This document shows positions 1 through 6,250 of a DNA stretch of 24,231 nucleotides, one piece after another. Within the stretch, counting starts at the first letter, position 1, and each line of letters starts with the position of its first letter. Below the pieces are notes generated by a model. That model was not told where the DNA came from. It did not search any database and saw nothing but the letters and a program-made list of their open reading frames with translations. The position numbers and the translations under genes were made by a program. The DNA lies in contig DBWR01000063.1 in NCBI GenBank assembly GCA_002309305.1, positions 20,827 to 45,057 on the forward strand, given 5' to 3'. The DNA comes from Treponema sp. UBA1233. Lineage in GTDB: Bacteria; Spirochaetota; Spirochaetia; Treponematales; Treponemataceae.

Positions 1-1124
1 ATCAGCTGGTACTTCATCTCGCAGAATGAAAGCTTTGTAGAAGCCGTGTTTCCGCAGTGGAAGCCCATGAATGTATCCTTGATTGTGTATGTTCCGTGCT
101 TGCCCTTGATGTCTTCGTCGTAGATGTCCTGTGGAACTGTGTTGTTGATGTCCAGCAATGTAACTGTATCGTTTGAAACAACAGTACCGATGAACTCAGA
201 AAGACAACCGTAGATGTCTACTTCGCAAGATACCGGAATGCCCATCTTTGTAAGGCGGCTGTTTACATAGCATGGAACGAATCCAAACTGTGTCTGGAAT
301 GCAGGCCAACACTTACCGGCGATTGCAACAAATTCACGATATCCCTTGTGGGCTTCTACCCAGTCAAGCAATGTAATTTCGTACTGTGCAAGCTTTTCAA
401 GAACCTCTGGCTTTTTGTTGCCGTTTCCAAGTTCTTTTGCCATATCAGCGGCAACTTCCTTAATGCGGGCGTCTCCTGCGTGCTTGTTGAATGATTCAAA
501 CAGGTCAAGCTCAGAGTTTTCTTCAATTTCAACACCGATGTTGTAAAGCTGCTTGATTGGTGCGTTACATGCAAGGAAGTTGAGTGGGCGTGGGCCAAAA
601 GAAATGATCTTGAGGTGGTTCAAAGCATAAACTGCCTTTGCAATAGGAGCAAACTCGTGAATCATGTCTGCACACTGTTCAGCAGTTCCTACAGGATATT
701 CAGGAATATAAGCCTTTATGTTGCGGAGCTTGAGGTTGTATGAAGCGTTTAGCATACCACAGTAAGCATCGCCACGACCCTGGATAAGTCCGCCGTCCTT
801 TGATGTCTCTTCTGCAGCGGCACAGAACATCTTAGGTCCTTCAAAGTGCTTTGCAAGCAATGTCTCAGAGATTTCCGGACCAAAGTTGCCAAGATAAACA
901 CAGAGTGCGTTACATCCGGCCTTCTTGATGTCTTCCAATGCCTGGCACATGTGGATTTCGCTTTCTACGATACAAATCGGGCATTCATAGATTTCGTCTG
1001 CACCATACTTTTTTGTGTAAGCTGCAACAAGAGCCTTTCTGCGGTTAACTGCAAGAGACTCCGGGAAACAGTCGCGGCTCACAGCCACAATACCGATTTT
1101 GACTTTTGGTTTGTTGTTGATCAT
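1..1124 (-). CDS. L-fucose/L-arabinose isomerase-like protein (partial, C-terminus beyond the window)
   Basis: The open frame runs from an ATG at 1124 off the left edge, giving 374 residues. The start has AGGAG at 1133-1137, 8 nt upstream. The protein resembles the L-fucose isomerase-related family (COG2407), cytoplasmic Mn-dependent aldose-ketose isomerases. Recognisable stretches include GPKMFCAAAEE (about residues 96-106), CEVDIYG (300-306), TLLDINN (322-328) and GFHCGNT (354-360). E301 and D325 are 24 residues apart, the same spacing as the metal ligands E337 and D361 of E. coli FucI, and H356 is a candidate for the third ligand (E. coli H528). That match is inferred from spacing and context. 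The gene follows the DUF4867 gene by 62 bp on the same strand and is probably co-transcribed with it. The sugar (fucose, arabinose or another aldose) cannot be read from the sequence. Confidence 0.85.
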   Translation of the reverse strand, partial: MINNKPKVKIGIVAVSRDCFPESLAVNRRKALVAAYTKKYGADEIYECPICIVESEIHMCQALEDIKKAGCNALCVYLGNFGPEISETLLAKHFEGPKMFCAAAEETSKDGGLIQGRGDAYCGMLNASYNLKLRNIKAYIPEYPVGTAEQCADMIHEFAPIAKAVYALNHLKIISFGPRPLNFLACNAPIKQLYNIGVEIEENSELDLFESFNKHAGDARIKEVAADMAKELGNGNKKPEVLEKLAQYEITLLDWVEAHKGYREFVAIAGKCWPAFQTQFGFVPCYVNSRLTKMGIPVSCEVDIYGCLSEFIGTVVSNDTVTLLDINNTVPQDIYDEDIKGKHGTYTIKDTFMGFHCGNTASTKLSFCEMKYQL

Positions 1125-1186
1125 TTCTTTTGCTCCTTTAAATGATTTCAATATAGATTATGCCGGAACAAATCCAGCATTTTAGT

Positions 1187-1843
1187 TTATTTGTTTTTGC
1201 TGAGGTCGATGTTCTCGCCAGTTATGCCTACATAAGCACCGCTCTTTGCCTCACTTGAAGCGGGATGTGCAAGAAGCCACTTGTTTTTGGCCCAAAGCAT
1301 CTTGTCCTCAAGATTCTTGTTCTTGATTTCAGGTTTTGCTGTATTTGTGTCCTTTGGCAGAACAATTACAACACGGAATCCTGGGGCAATTTCGCTACCA
1401 TGTACGTCACAGCATGGGGCATAGTGCAGGGTTGTCTCATAAACCTGAACAACTGTTCCGGCTGGTACCCTGAAAGCCTTTACCTTCCTTGTTGAGATTT
1501 TTCCGTTTTCAATGTCGCTGACAGTTGCAACAAGCAGGATTGCATCGGTTGACGGAATGTTCAGCTCGCTTCCACGGTGATACTCAAGGCAGTTGAGCTT
1601 GGTGTTGAAACCGTTGCAGTATCCTACCTGAATCGGCATTCCACCATAGGCATTGTCACTGAATTCCTTTGCGATGGGCAGGGCTTCAAGATGTGATTCC
1701 CCCGGCTCATAGACAACAGAATCAGTTGGCAATGGAGTACATTCATCCAGCTTTGCACACAGTTCCTTGGTGTCGTAACCAGTCAGAACCTTTCCATAGA
1801 GTGCAAATTCCTTTGAAAAAACACTTTTGATTTTAATGCTCAT
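1187..1843 (-). CDS. DUF4867 family cupin-like protein
   Basis: This 218-residue soluble protein has an ATG at 1843 and AGGAG at 1850-1854. I recognise it as DUF4867, a family of unknown function with a cupin-type fold that is often next to sugar-isomerase genes. Two cupin-like blocks are visible. The first is LEYHRGSE, with H89 and E93. The second is a P-x-G turn (residues 127-129) followed by H140 in ETTLHYAP. H89, E93 and H140 are plausible metal ligands, so a sugar isomerase or epimerase role is possible, but this is inference. It is the first gene of a two-gene unit with the fucose-isomerase-like gene. AT-rich DNA with several -10-like hexamers precedes it (about 1860-1915), but no clear -35 box was found. 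Confidence 0.75.
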   Translation of the reverse strand: MSIKIKSVFSKEFALYGKVLTGYDTKELCAKLDECTPLPTDSVVYEPGESHLEALPIAKEFSDNAYGGMPIQVGYCNGFNTKLNCLEYHRGSELNIPSTDAILLVATVSDIENGKISTRKVKAFRVPAGTVVQVYETTLHYAPCCDVHGSEIAPGFRVVIVLPKDTNTAKPEIKNKNLEDKMLWAKNKWLLAHPASSEAKSGAYVGITGENIDLSKNK

Positions 1844-1960
1844 TCGTTTCTCCTATGATTTACTCTTTAGCTTTATTTTTTAAAAGAATATTCAATAATA
1901 TAATAAACCCAAATTCAGAAAAAAGAAAGTGAAATTTTGCCCGAATAACAACTTTTTTAC

Positions 1961-1990
1961 AAAAAAAACCGGTCTCCACAAGGAAACCGG
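1961..1990 (-). terminator. Rho-independent terminator of the sugar ABC operon
   Basis: Read on the minus strand, CCGGTTTCC pairs with GGAGACCGG across a 4-nt loop (1969-1990, 9 pairs with one G-T wobble). It is followed directly by eight T residues (complement of 1961-1968). It lies about 40 bp after the stop codon of the MalG-like gene and separates the transport operon from the DUF4867 and isomerase genes. Confidence 0.87.
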
Positions 1991-2030
1991 CTTTCGTGTT
2001 CAGGGCACCCAAACAGGGTACACTAGAAGA

Positions 2031-2912
2031 CTACTCTTTTACAGAACCCATCGTCAAACCACTGATGATGAACTTAGACATGAAGCAGTAGAAGATGATG
2101 ATAGGTACCAGAGAGATTGCGATACCAAGGTAGATTCCACCGTACTCTGTGCGGTAGATGTCACCACGGAGCATCTGTACCAACATTGGCAGGGTGTATT
2201 TTTCAGTCTTGGACAGCAATACGAATGGAGTCATGAAGTTGTTCCAGCTTGCAACAAAGGCGAAGATTGCCTGGGTAGCAAGAGCCGGCTTAATGACAGG
2301 AATGATGATTCTGTTGAAAATCAAGAATTCTCCAGCACCGTCAATGCGGGATGCTTCTATCAATTCAAGGGACAGAACTGATTCAAGATATTGCTTGATG
2401 AACAAGACCGTACCAGCAGCAGCCATTGCAGGAACAATCAACGGAATGTATGTGTTGGTAAGGTGAATCTTTGCCATGAACTGGTAGAAACCGATGAATG
2501 ACAATGATGCAGGCAGCATGATCAAAGTCATGATTACACCCCAAAGAATCTTGCGACCCTTAAAGCGGTAAACATGAATTGCATAAGCAGTCAAAGCAGA
2601 AAAGTAAACATTCAAAATTGTTGACAAACCAGAAACTATAAGACTGTTCCTAAAACCGTGGGCAATCTGAAAGTTTCGGCTGGTCAAGGCATACCAGTTG
2701 GATTTTGTAACGACTCCGTTTGCTGGATCAGTCCAATCACTAAAAGCGTGAATGCTTGGGAAGATGGACAAACCCTTGTTAATCTGTGCCGTACTGCGAG
2801 TGGCATTTATAAGCAGAACCCATACGGGAACAATTGCAATCAATGCAAAAACAATCATGAAAATGTAAATGATTGTAGATTTTATTGATTTTTGAACCTG
2901 ATAGTTTTTCAT
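2031..2912 (-). CDS. Carbohydrate ABC transporter permease, MalG-type (CUT1)
   Basis: This 293-residue inner-membrane permease has hydrophobic segments starting at residues 12-35 and several more to the C-terminus. The cytoplasmic EAA loop is at about 186-210 (EASRIDGAG, then IIIPVIKPA) and would dock onto an ABC ATPase. Family knowledge makes it the second half of a sugar-importing permease heterodimer with the MalF-like protein. Its ATG at 2912 overlaps the TGA of the MalF-like gene in an ATGA, so translation is probably coupled. A terminator follows it. No ATPase gene is adjacent, which is common for CUT1 systems that share one MsmK/MalK-like ATPase. The substrate is unknown, although the nearby isomerase suggests a monosaccharide or an oligosaccharide that releases one. 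Confidence 0.93.
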   Translation of the reverse strand: MKNYQVQKSIKSTIIYIFMIVFALIAIVPVWVLLINATRSTAQINKGLSIFPSIHAFSDWTDPANGVVTKSNWYALTSRNFQIAHGFRNSLIVSGLSTILNVYFSALTAYAIHVYRFKGRKILWGVIMTLIMLPASLSFIGFYQFMAKIHLTNTYIPLIVPAMAAAGTVLFIKQYLESVLSLELIEASRIDGAGEFLIFNRIIIPVIKPALATQAIFAFVASWNNFMTPFVLLSKTEKYTLPMLVQMLRGDIYRTEYGGIYLGIAISLVPIIIFYCFMSKFIISGLTMGSVKE

Positions 2913-3904
2913 TGTGCACCTCCCTCTGCAACGATGTAAGCTCTTCGCTTACGTGGTTTTCTTTCGGAGGTAATCTTATTAATAAGAATTGCAAGAACTG
3001 TAGTGATGATAAAGACTCCAACGGATATCGCCGCCGAATAAGAATAATTGTTCTTACCCTGGAAACCTATGTTATACATATAAACGGCCGCGGTACGAAT
3101 CTTATAGTCAGGCTCACCATGCATACCAGTAATAAGGAATGGTATATCGAACATCTGCATACCACCGACCATTGACGTTACAAGAACGTAGAACATCATA
3201 GGACGTAGCAGCGGAACAGTAATCTTCCATGTACACTGCCAGTCGTTTGCACCATCGATAACTGCAGACTCATACAGAGACGGTGAAATTGAGGTAATGG
3301 CTGCCATAAGCAAAATCAAAGTCTGACCACACCACATCCACCACTGGATGAATGCAACAATAAGGCGTGAAGCAGTAACGCTACGGTAGAAGTTGAATGC
3401 ACTTTCGACCATACCGAGCTTCAACAGTATTTGGTTTACAGGTCCTACCGGGTGACCGAACAGAGACCTAAAGAGAAGTGAAACGGAAGCTGCCGTCAAA
3501 AGGTTAGGCATATAGAAAAGTGCACGGAACAAGTTCTTGCCACGTATGCGAAGCTTAACATCTGTAAGCCAAATGGCAAACAAGAGTGCAAGTCCTAACT
3601 GTGGAGCAAAGTTCAAGCCCCAGATTATGAATGTATTTCCTACAGCACCCCAGAAGTATGGATCATTCCAAACCAACTTGGTTACGCCATCTACTTCTTC
3701 CTTATGGGCTCCCAACATCTTTATGAAATTCTTTAAACCCACAAAATCAAAATCCTGTCTCAAACCTTCAAGGTTTCCAAATGAGAGCATGAATGTGTAG
3801 ATGGTAGGCCATAGATTAAAAAACAAGAAAACAACAACAAAAGGAATTACGAACACATATCCTGCCCGATTCACTTTTGCTTGTGTTCCGCCAAGTTTTG
3901 CCAT
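2909..3904 (-). CDS. Carbohydrate ABC transporter permease, MalF-type (CUT1)
   Basis: This 331-residue membrane protein has a first transmembrane segment at about 15-40 and further ones to the C-terminus. The EAA motif is YESAVIDGAND with the following IT-VPLLRP at about 211-234, typical of MalF/UgpA-type permeases. The ATG at 3904 has AAGGAGG at 3912-3918 with 7-nt spacing. It overlaps the MalG-like gene by 4 bp and lies about 146 bp downstream of the binding-protein gene, with a strong hairpin and U-tract in between. Its expression may therefore depend on read-through of that hairpin. The protein should pair with the MalG-like subunit and receive sugar from the lipoprotein encoded upstream. 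Confidence 0.93.
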   Translation of the reverse strand: MAKLGGTQAKVNRAGYVFVIPFVVVFLFFNLWPTIYTFMLSFGNLEGLRQDFDFVGLKNFIKMLGAHKEEVDGVTKLVWNDPYFWGAVGNTFIIWGLNFAPQLGLALLFAIWLTDVKLRIRGKNLFRALFYMPNLLTAASVSLLFRSLFGHPVGPVNQILLKLGMVESAFNFYRSVTASRLIVAFIQWWMWCGQTLILLMAAITSISPSLYESAVIDGANDWQCTWKITVPLLRPMMFYVLVTSMVGGMQMFDIPFLITGMHGEPDYKIRTAAVYMYNIGFQGKNNYSYSAAISVGVFIITTVLAILINKITSERKPRKRRAYIVAEGGAQ

Positions 3905-3962
3905 GCAACAACCTCCTTAAGACATAAAAAACAAAAAAAATCCTTACTTTTTATAATATACC

Positions 3963-4010
3963 AAAAAAAGCCGTGCAGAGTAATCTTATAAAGATTCTTA
4001 ACACGGCTTT
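3963..4010 (-). terminator. Intercistronic terminator/attenuator between binding protein and permeases
   Basis: On the minus strand AAAGCCGTG pairs with CACGGCTTT (3967-3975 with 4002-4010, 9 pairs). A second hairpin, AATCTT-TAT-AAGATT, lies inside the loop (3982-3996). Seven U residues follow (complement of 3963-3969). The element starts about 40 bp past the stop codon of the binding-protein gene and ends about 60 bp before the MalF-like start. The permeases have no obvious promoter of their own, so it probably acts as a partial terminator or a 3'-end stabiliser giving excess binding protein. Confidence 0.85.
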
Positions 4011-4050
4011 AACGGGGCTGCCTTTTCAGACATCCCCATTTGAGGTTGGA

Positions 4051-5349
4051 TTACAAGCCCATTGTGGTTTCAACCTGCTGCTTGAAGCCATTAAGAGCGT
4101 CTTCCTTAGACTTTTCGCCCATAGCATAAGCAGTTACAGCTTCTGACCACAAAGCTTCGATCTGCTGGTCTGTTCCCTGTGTAAGAGATCCGTCAACAGT
4201 CTTAGACATTTCGCAGAACTGTGCGTAGTGGTTCTGTCCACCAAGATATGGTTCAGAGAAGTTGTCCTTAATCTTGTTCTGTACGTTGAAGTTTCCAACT
4301 ACATCGCCAGATGCAAGAGCCATTCCTTCAAGGAATCCGTCGTCTGTTGCGAGATAGCGGATCATTTCCTTTGCTGCTTCTGGCTGCTTTGTTCCCTTAT
4401 AAGCTGCAATCCAAGTACCACCCCAGCGATATGGAGCAGGACCTGCACACATTGCCCAGTCACCAGATGTCTTAGAAGCATCCTGCTTCAAAACATAGTG
4501 GAGACCCCAAGTTGGGAGGAAGTAGCACATAACTTCAAGAGGATTACCCTTTTCGTCAACCAGTGTGTCGTTCATACCGGCATACCAGCCTTCTGCCCAC
4601 TGTGATGTGCGTCCGTCAAGTCCTTCATCATAGAATATTTTTGCCATTTCCATGTAATCGTCCATAGCTGGATCGATGTAGAGCTTGTCATCTACTACCC
4701 ACGGCTTCTTGCGAGCGCCCTTGTATGGCATGAAGAGGTCACCAGATGTAGAAACGATCTTACACTTTCCATCTGAGTCCTTGAGAAGCTGGCGAGCTGT
4801 TGCCATGAATGTATCGAGGTCAGCAACCTTCTTCTGTACTTCAACAGGATCATCTGTTCCCCAGTACTTCTTTGCATAGCTGCGGCGATAGAACATAGCA
4901 CCAGGAGCTACCTGCCAAGACATACCATAAACGTGACCGTTATAGCTACCGACCTTCATCGGGTAGTCAGCCATCTTGTCCTTTACTTCTGCATAGAGAT
5001 CATCGAGTGGCAAGAGAAGACCTGATTCAATATACTTGCGTACGAATGCATCTTCAAGACCGAATACGTCTGGAGCACCGTTTCCTGAAGCCAGAACTGG
5101 GTCCAATTTGCTTGGGAACTGGTCAGTTGGTGTCATTGTGTACTCAACTTCAATGTTCGGGTGTGTTGCCTTGAAGCCATAGCCTTCAGCATCGATGAAT
5201 CCTCCGATTTCGTCAGTGAATGACCAAACCTGGAGTTTTGTCTTTCCAGAATCACTGCTAGCTGCTCCACCGTTGTCTTTCTTACAACCTGTTACCAGTG
5301 CAAGAGCGGCACATGCTGCAATTCCAAGAATAATACGTGACTTTTTCAT
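4051..5349 (-). CDS. Sugar ABC transporter substrate-binding lipoprotein
   Basis: This 432-residue protein has a lipoprotein signal peptide ending in LVTGC, with the lipidated cysteine at residue 22, then a flexible Lys/Asp/Gly/Ser stretch. The body matches family 1 extracellular solute-binding proteins: KLQVWSFTDEIGGF near the N-terminus, then EYTMTPTDQFPSKLDPVLASG, DVFGLEDAFVRKY and a C-terminal QGTDQQIEALWSEAVTAY. It would be tethered in the periplasm and deliver sugar to the two permeases. The ATG at 5349 has AAGGAGG at 5355-5361. It is the first gene of the transport unit, with a near-consensus promoter and a palindrome upstream. The ligand cannot be assigned from sequence. Confidence 0.93.
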   Translation of the reverse strand: MKKSRIILGIAACAALALVTGCKKDNGGAASSDSGKTKLQVWSFTDEIGGFIDAEGYGFKATHPNIEVEYTMTPTDQFPSKLDPVLASGNGAPDVFGLEDAFVRKYIESGLLLPLDDLYAEVKDKMADYPMKVGSYNGHVYGMSWQVAPGAMFYRRSYAKKYWGTDDPVEVQKKVADLDTFMATARQLLKDSDGKCKIVSTSGDLFMPYKGARKKPWVVDDKLYIDPAMDDYMEMAKIFYDEGLDGRTSQWAEGWYAGMNDTLVDEKGNPLEVMCYFLPTWGLHYVLKQDASKTSGDWAMCAGPAPYRWGGTWIAAYKGTKQPEAAKEMIRYLATDDGFLEGMALASGDVVGNFNVQNKIKDNFSEPYLGGQNHYAQFCEMSKTVDGSLTQGTDQQIEALWSEAVTAYAMGEKSKEDALNGFKQQVETTMGL

Positions 5350-5388
5350 GAATTCCTCCTTAGTGAAATGAAAGAGTGCGTTTCTTAT

Positions 5389-5409
5389 TTAGGCAATCTT
5401 CCTGCCTAA
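5389..5409. promoter_or_regulatory. Operator-like palindrome at the predicted transcription start of the binding-protein gene
   Basis: TTAGGCA and TGCCTAA form a perfect 7-bp inverted repeat around a 7-bp centre. The predicted +1 is near 5412, so the palindrome covers about +3 to +23. That is a typical repressor position. It could instead be a small hairpin in the 5' leader. No regulator gene is in the window. Confidence 0.5.
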
Positions 5410-5418
5410 TATGAGTTC

Positions 5419-5447
5419 AGTATAGGTCAAGCAATAGGCATTGTCAA
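5419..5447 (-). promoter_or_regulatory. Sigma-70-type promoter of the sugar ABC operon
   Basis: On the minus strand there is a perfect -35 TTGACA (5442-5447), a 17-bp spacer and a -10 TATACT (5419-5424, one mismatch to TATAAT). The ATG is about 63 nt downstream of the predicted start and has a strong Shine-Dalgarno site. Confidence 0.85.
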
Positions 5448-5470
5448 ATTGTTTTTCTTGAAATTTATGC

Positions 5471-5487
5471 TTTTTTTTTTTTTTTTT
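5471..5487. repeat. Homopolymeric T17 tract
   Basis: Seventeen uninterrupted T residues on the plus strand (A17 on the minus strand) lie in the divergent intergenic region, about 24 bp upstream of the -35 box of the binding-protein promoter. The tract could be a slippage-prone length switch or a bent A-tract. It could also be a place where sequencing length is uncertain. Confidence 0.9.
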
Positions 5488-5490
5488 GGA

Positions 5491-5530
5491 CAATTTTACT
5501 GTAATCCCCTACAGCTGTTGAGTAAAATTG
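5491..5530. promoter_or_regulatory. Nested dyad symmetry in the divergent intergenic region
   Basis: CAATTTTACT (5491-5500) and AGTAAAATTG (5521-5530) form a perfect 10-bp inverted repeat. The 20-bp centre contains an overlapping CTGTA-N6-TACAG repeat and the 8-bp palindrome ACAGCTGT. Both flanking genes point away from it, so a terminator role is unlikely. A regulator-binding site for the sugar operon or the lipoprotein gene is more plausible. Confidence 0.5.
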
Positions 5531-5579
5531 AAACTTTTTAAGAAAATTAACGATTTTTTTTAAAGATTTTTATGTAACC

Positions 5580-5626
5580 TTTCAATTGACAATAAACAAT
5601 TCATAATCAATAATTGATAATTGAAA
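5580..5626. repeat. AT-rich inverted repeat with CAAT/ATTG motifs upstream of the lipoprotein gene
   Basis: TTTCAATT (5580-5587) and AATTGAAA (5619-5626) are an 8-bp inverted repeat. Between them, short CAAT, AATTG and TGATAATT motifs recur. A TTGACA (5586-5591) with an AATAAT-like hexamer at 5609-5614 could serve as the promoter for the plus-strand lipoprotein, whose ribosome site is at 5639-5643. That promoter call is weak. The rest of 5350-5649 holds only the elements listed separately. Confidence 0.4.
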
Positions 5627-5649
5627 ACTTTAAGATATGGAGAACGATT

Positions 5650-6225
5650 TTGAAAAAGCTTACCAAAAGCGCCATATGCACCATCCTGTCCCTGGCATCC
5701 ATTTTTATCCTGTCTTGCAAAAAGACCCCCACCGCCGGCCAAGAACCTGAATCACCAGCGGATGCCCAGGCAAGCGAAGAAATCCCAAGTGAACCGGAAG
5801 CTGCCCCCGAACCAGAGAAATACCTGGACAGCCAGATAAGCACCCTTGTCTGCTCCTCTACCGGAATGGAAGAACTGGGATTCGGACATTATGACCCCAG
5901 AACCGGCATCTATCACTCATGTATTGAAGAAAACGGCCCCTACATCACAGCCCTCTCCTATCTGAACACCCTGTACCGCACCAATCTCCTTGCCCCGGAC
6001 ATGCAGAAAACCTTTTCCCCGACAAATGACGAAACTCCGGAAAAGATAGAAAAACAAATCGCCAGAGTAATTGAAGAAGATTCATGGAAGGCCATTCAAG
6101 CTGACAGCCAGAAGGAATTTGACAGACTGATAAAGCTGCTCCAAATAGACGCGAAAACCTATGGCATCGACGCTCAGGATGCACTGTCCATGAAACAGGC
6201 TTCTCAGATTAAAGAAGGAAATTAA
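5650..6225 (+). CDS. Putative lipoprotein of unknown function (TTG start)
   Basis: I place the start at TTG 5650, preceded by GGAGA at 5639-5643 with 6-nt spacing. This gives 191 residues beginning MKKLTK and a clean lipoprotein signal peptide ending FILSC, with C23 as the lipidation site. An upstream in-frame TTG at 5614 would add 12 residues, has no ribosome site and spoils the signal peptide. Residues about 27-58 are a Pro/Glu/Ala-rich linker, probably spanning away from the membrane. The rest (about 59-191) is soluble, with predicted helices near the end rich in Lys, Glu and Gln. I do not recognise the family. The gene is divergent from the sugar ABC operon and convergent with pbpC, with 25 bp between the stop codons. 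Confidence 0.72.
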   Translation: MKKLTKSAICTILSLASIFILSCKKTPTAGQEPESPADAQASEEIPSEPEAAPEPEKYLDSQISTLVCSSTGMEELGFGHYDPRTGIYHSCIEENGPYITALSYLNTLYRTNLLAPDMQKTFSPTNDETPEKIEKQIARVIEEDSWKAIQADSQKEFDRLIKLLQIDAKTYGIDAQDALSMKQASQIKEGN

Positions 6226-6250
6226 GAGGTTCAAAGATCCAGAACTTCTG

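Noticed and set aside
1929..2381. Plus-strand 150-residue frame across the terminator and the MalG-like gene
   Set aside because: It runs through the terminator hairpin and is antisense to the permease, with low-complexity charged composition.
6226..6250. Possible bidirectional terminator between the lipoprotein and pbpC
   Set aside because: Only a weak imperfect stem (AGAGGTTC/GAACTTCT, extending past 6250) is visible and there is no T-run on either strand.
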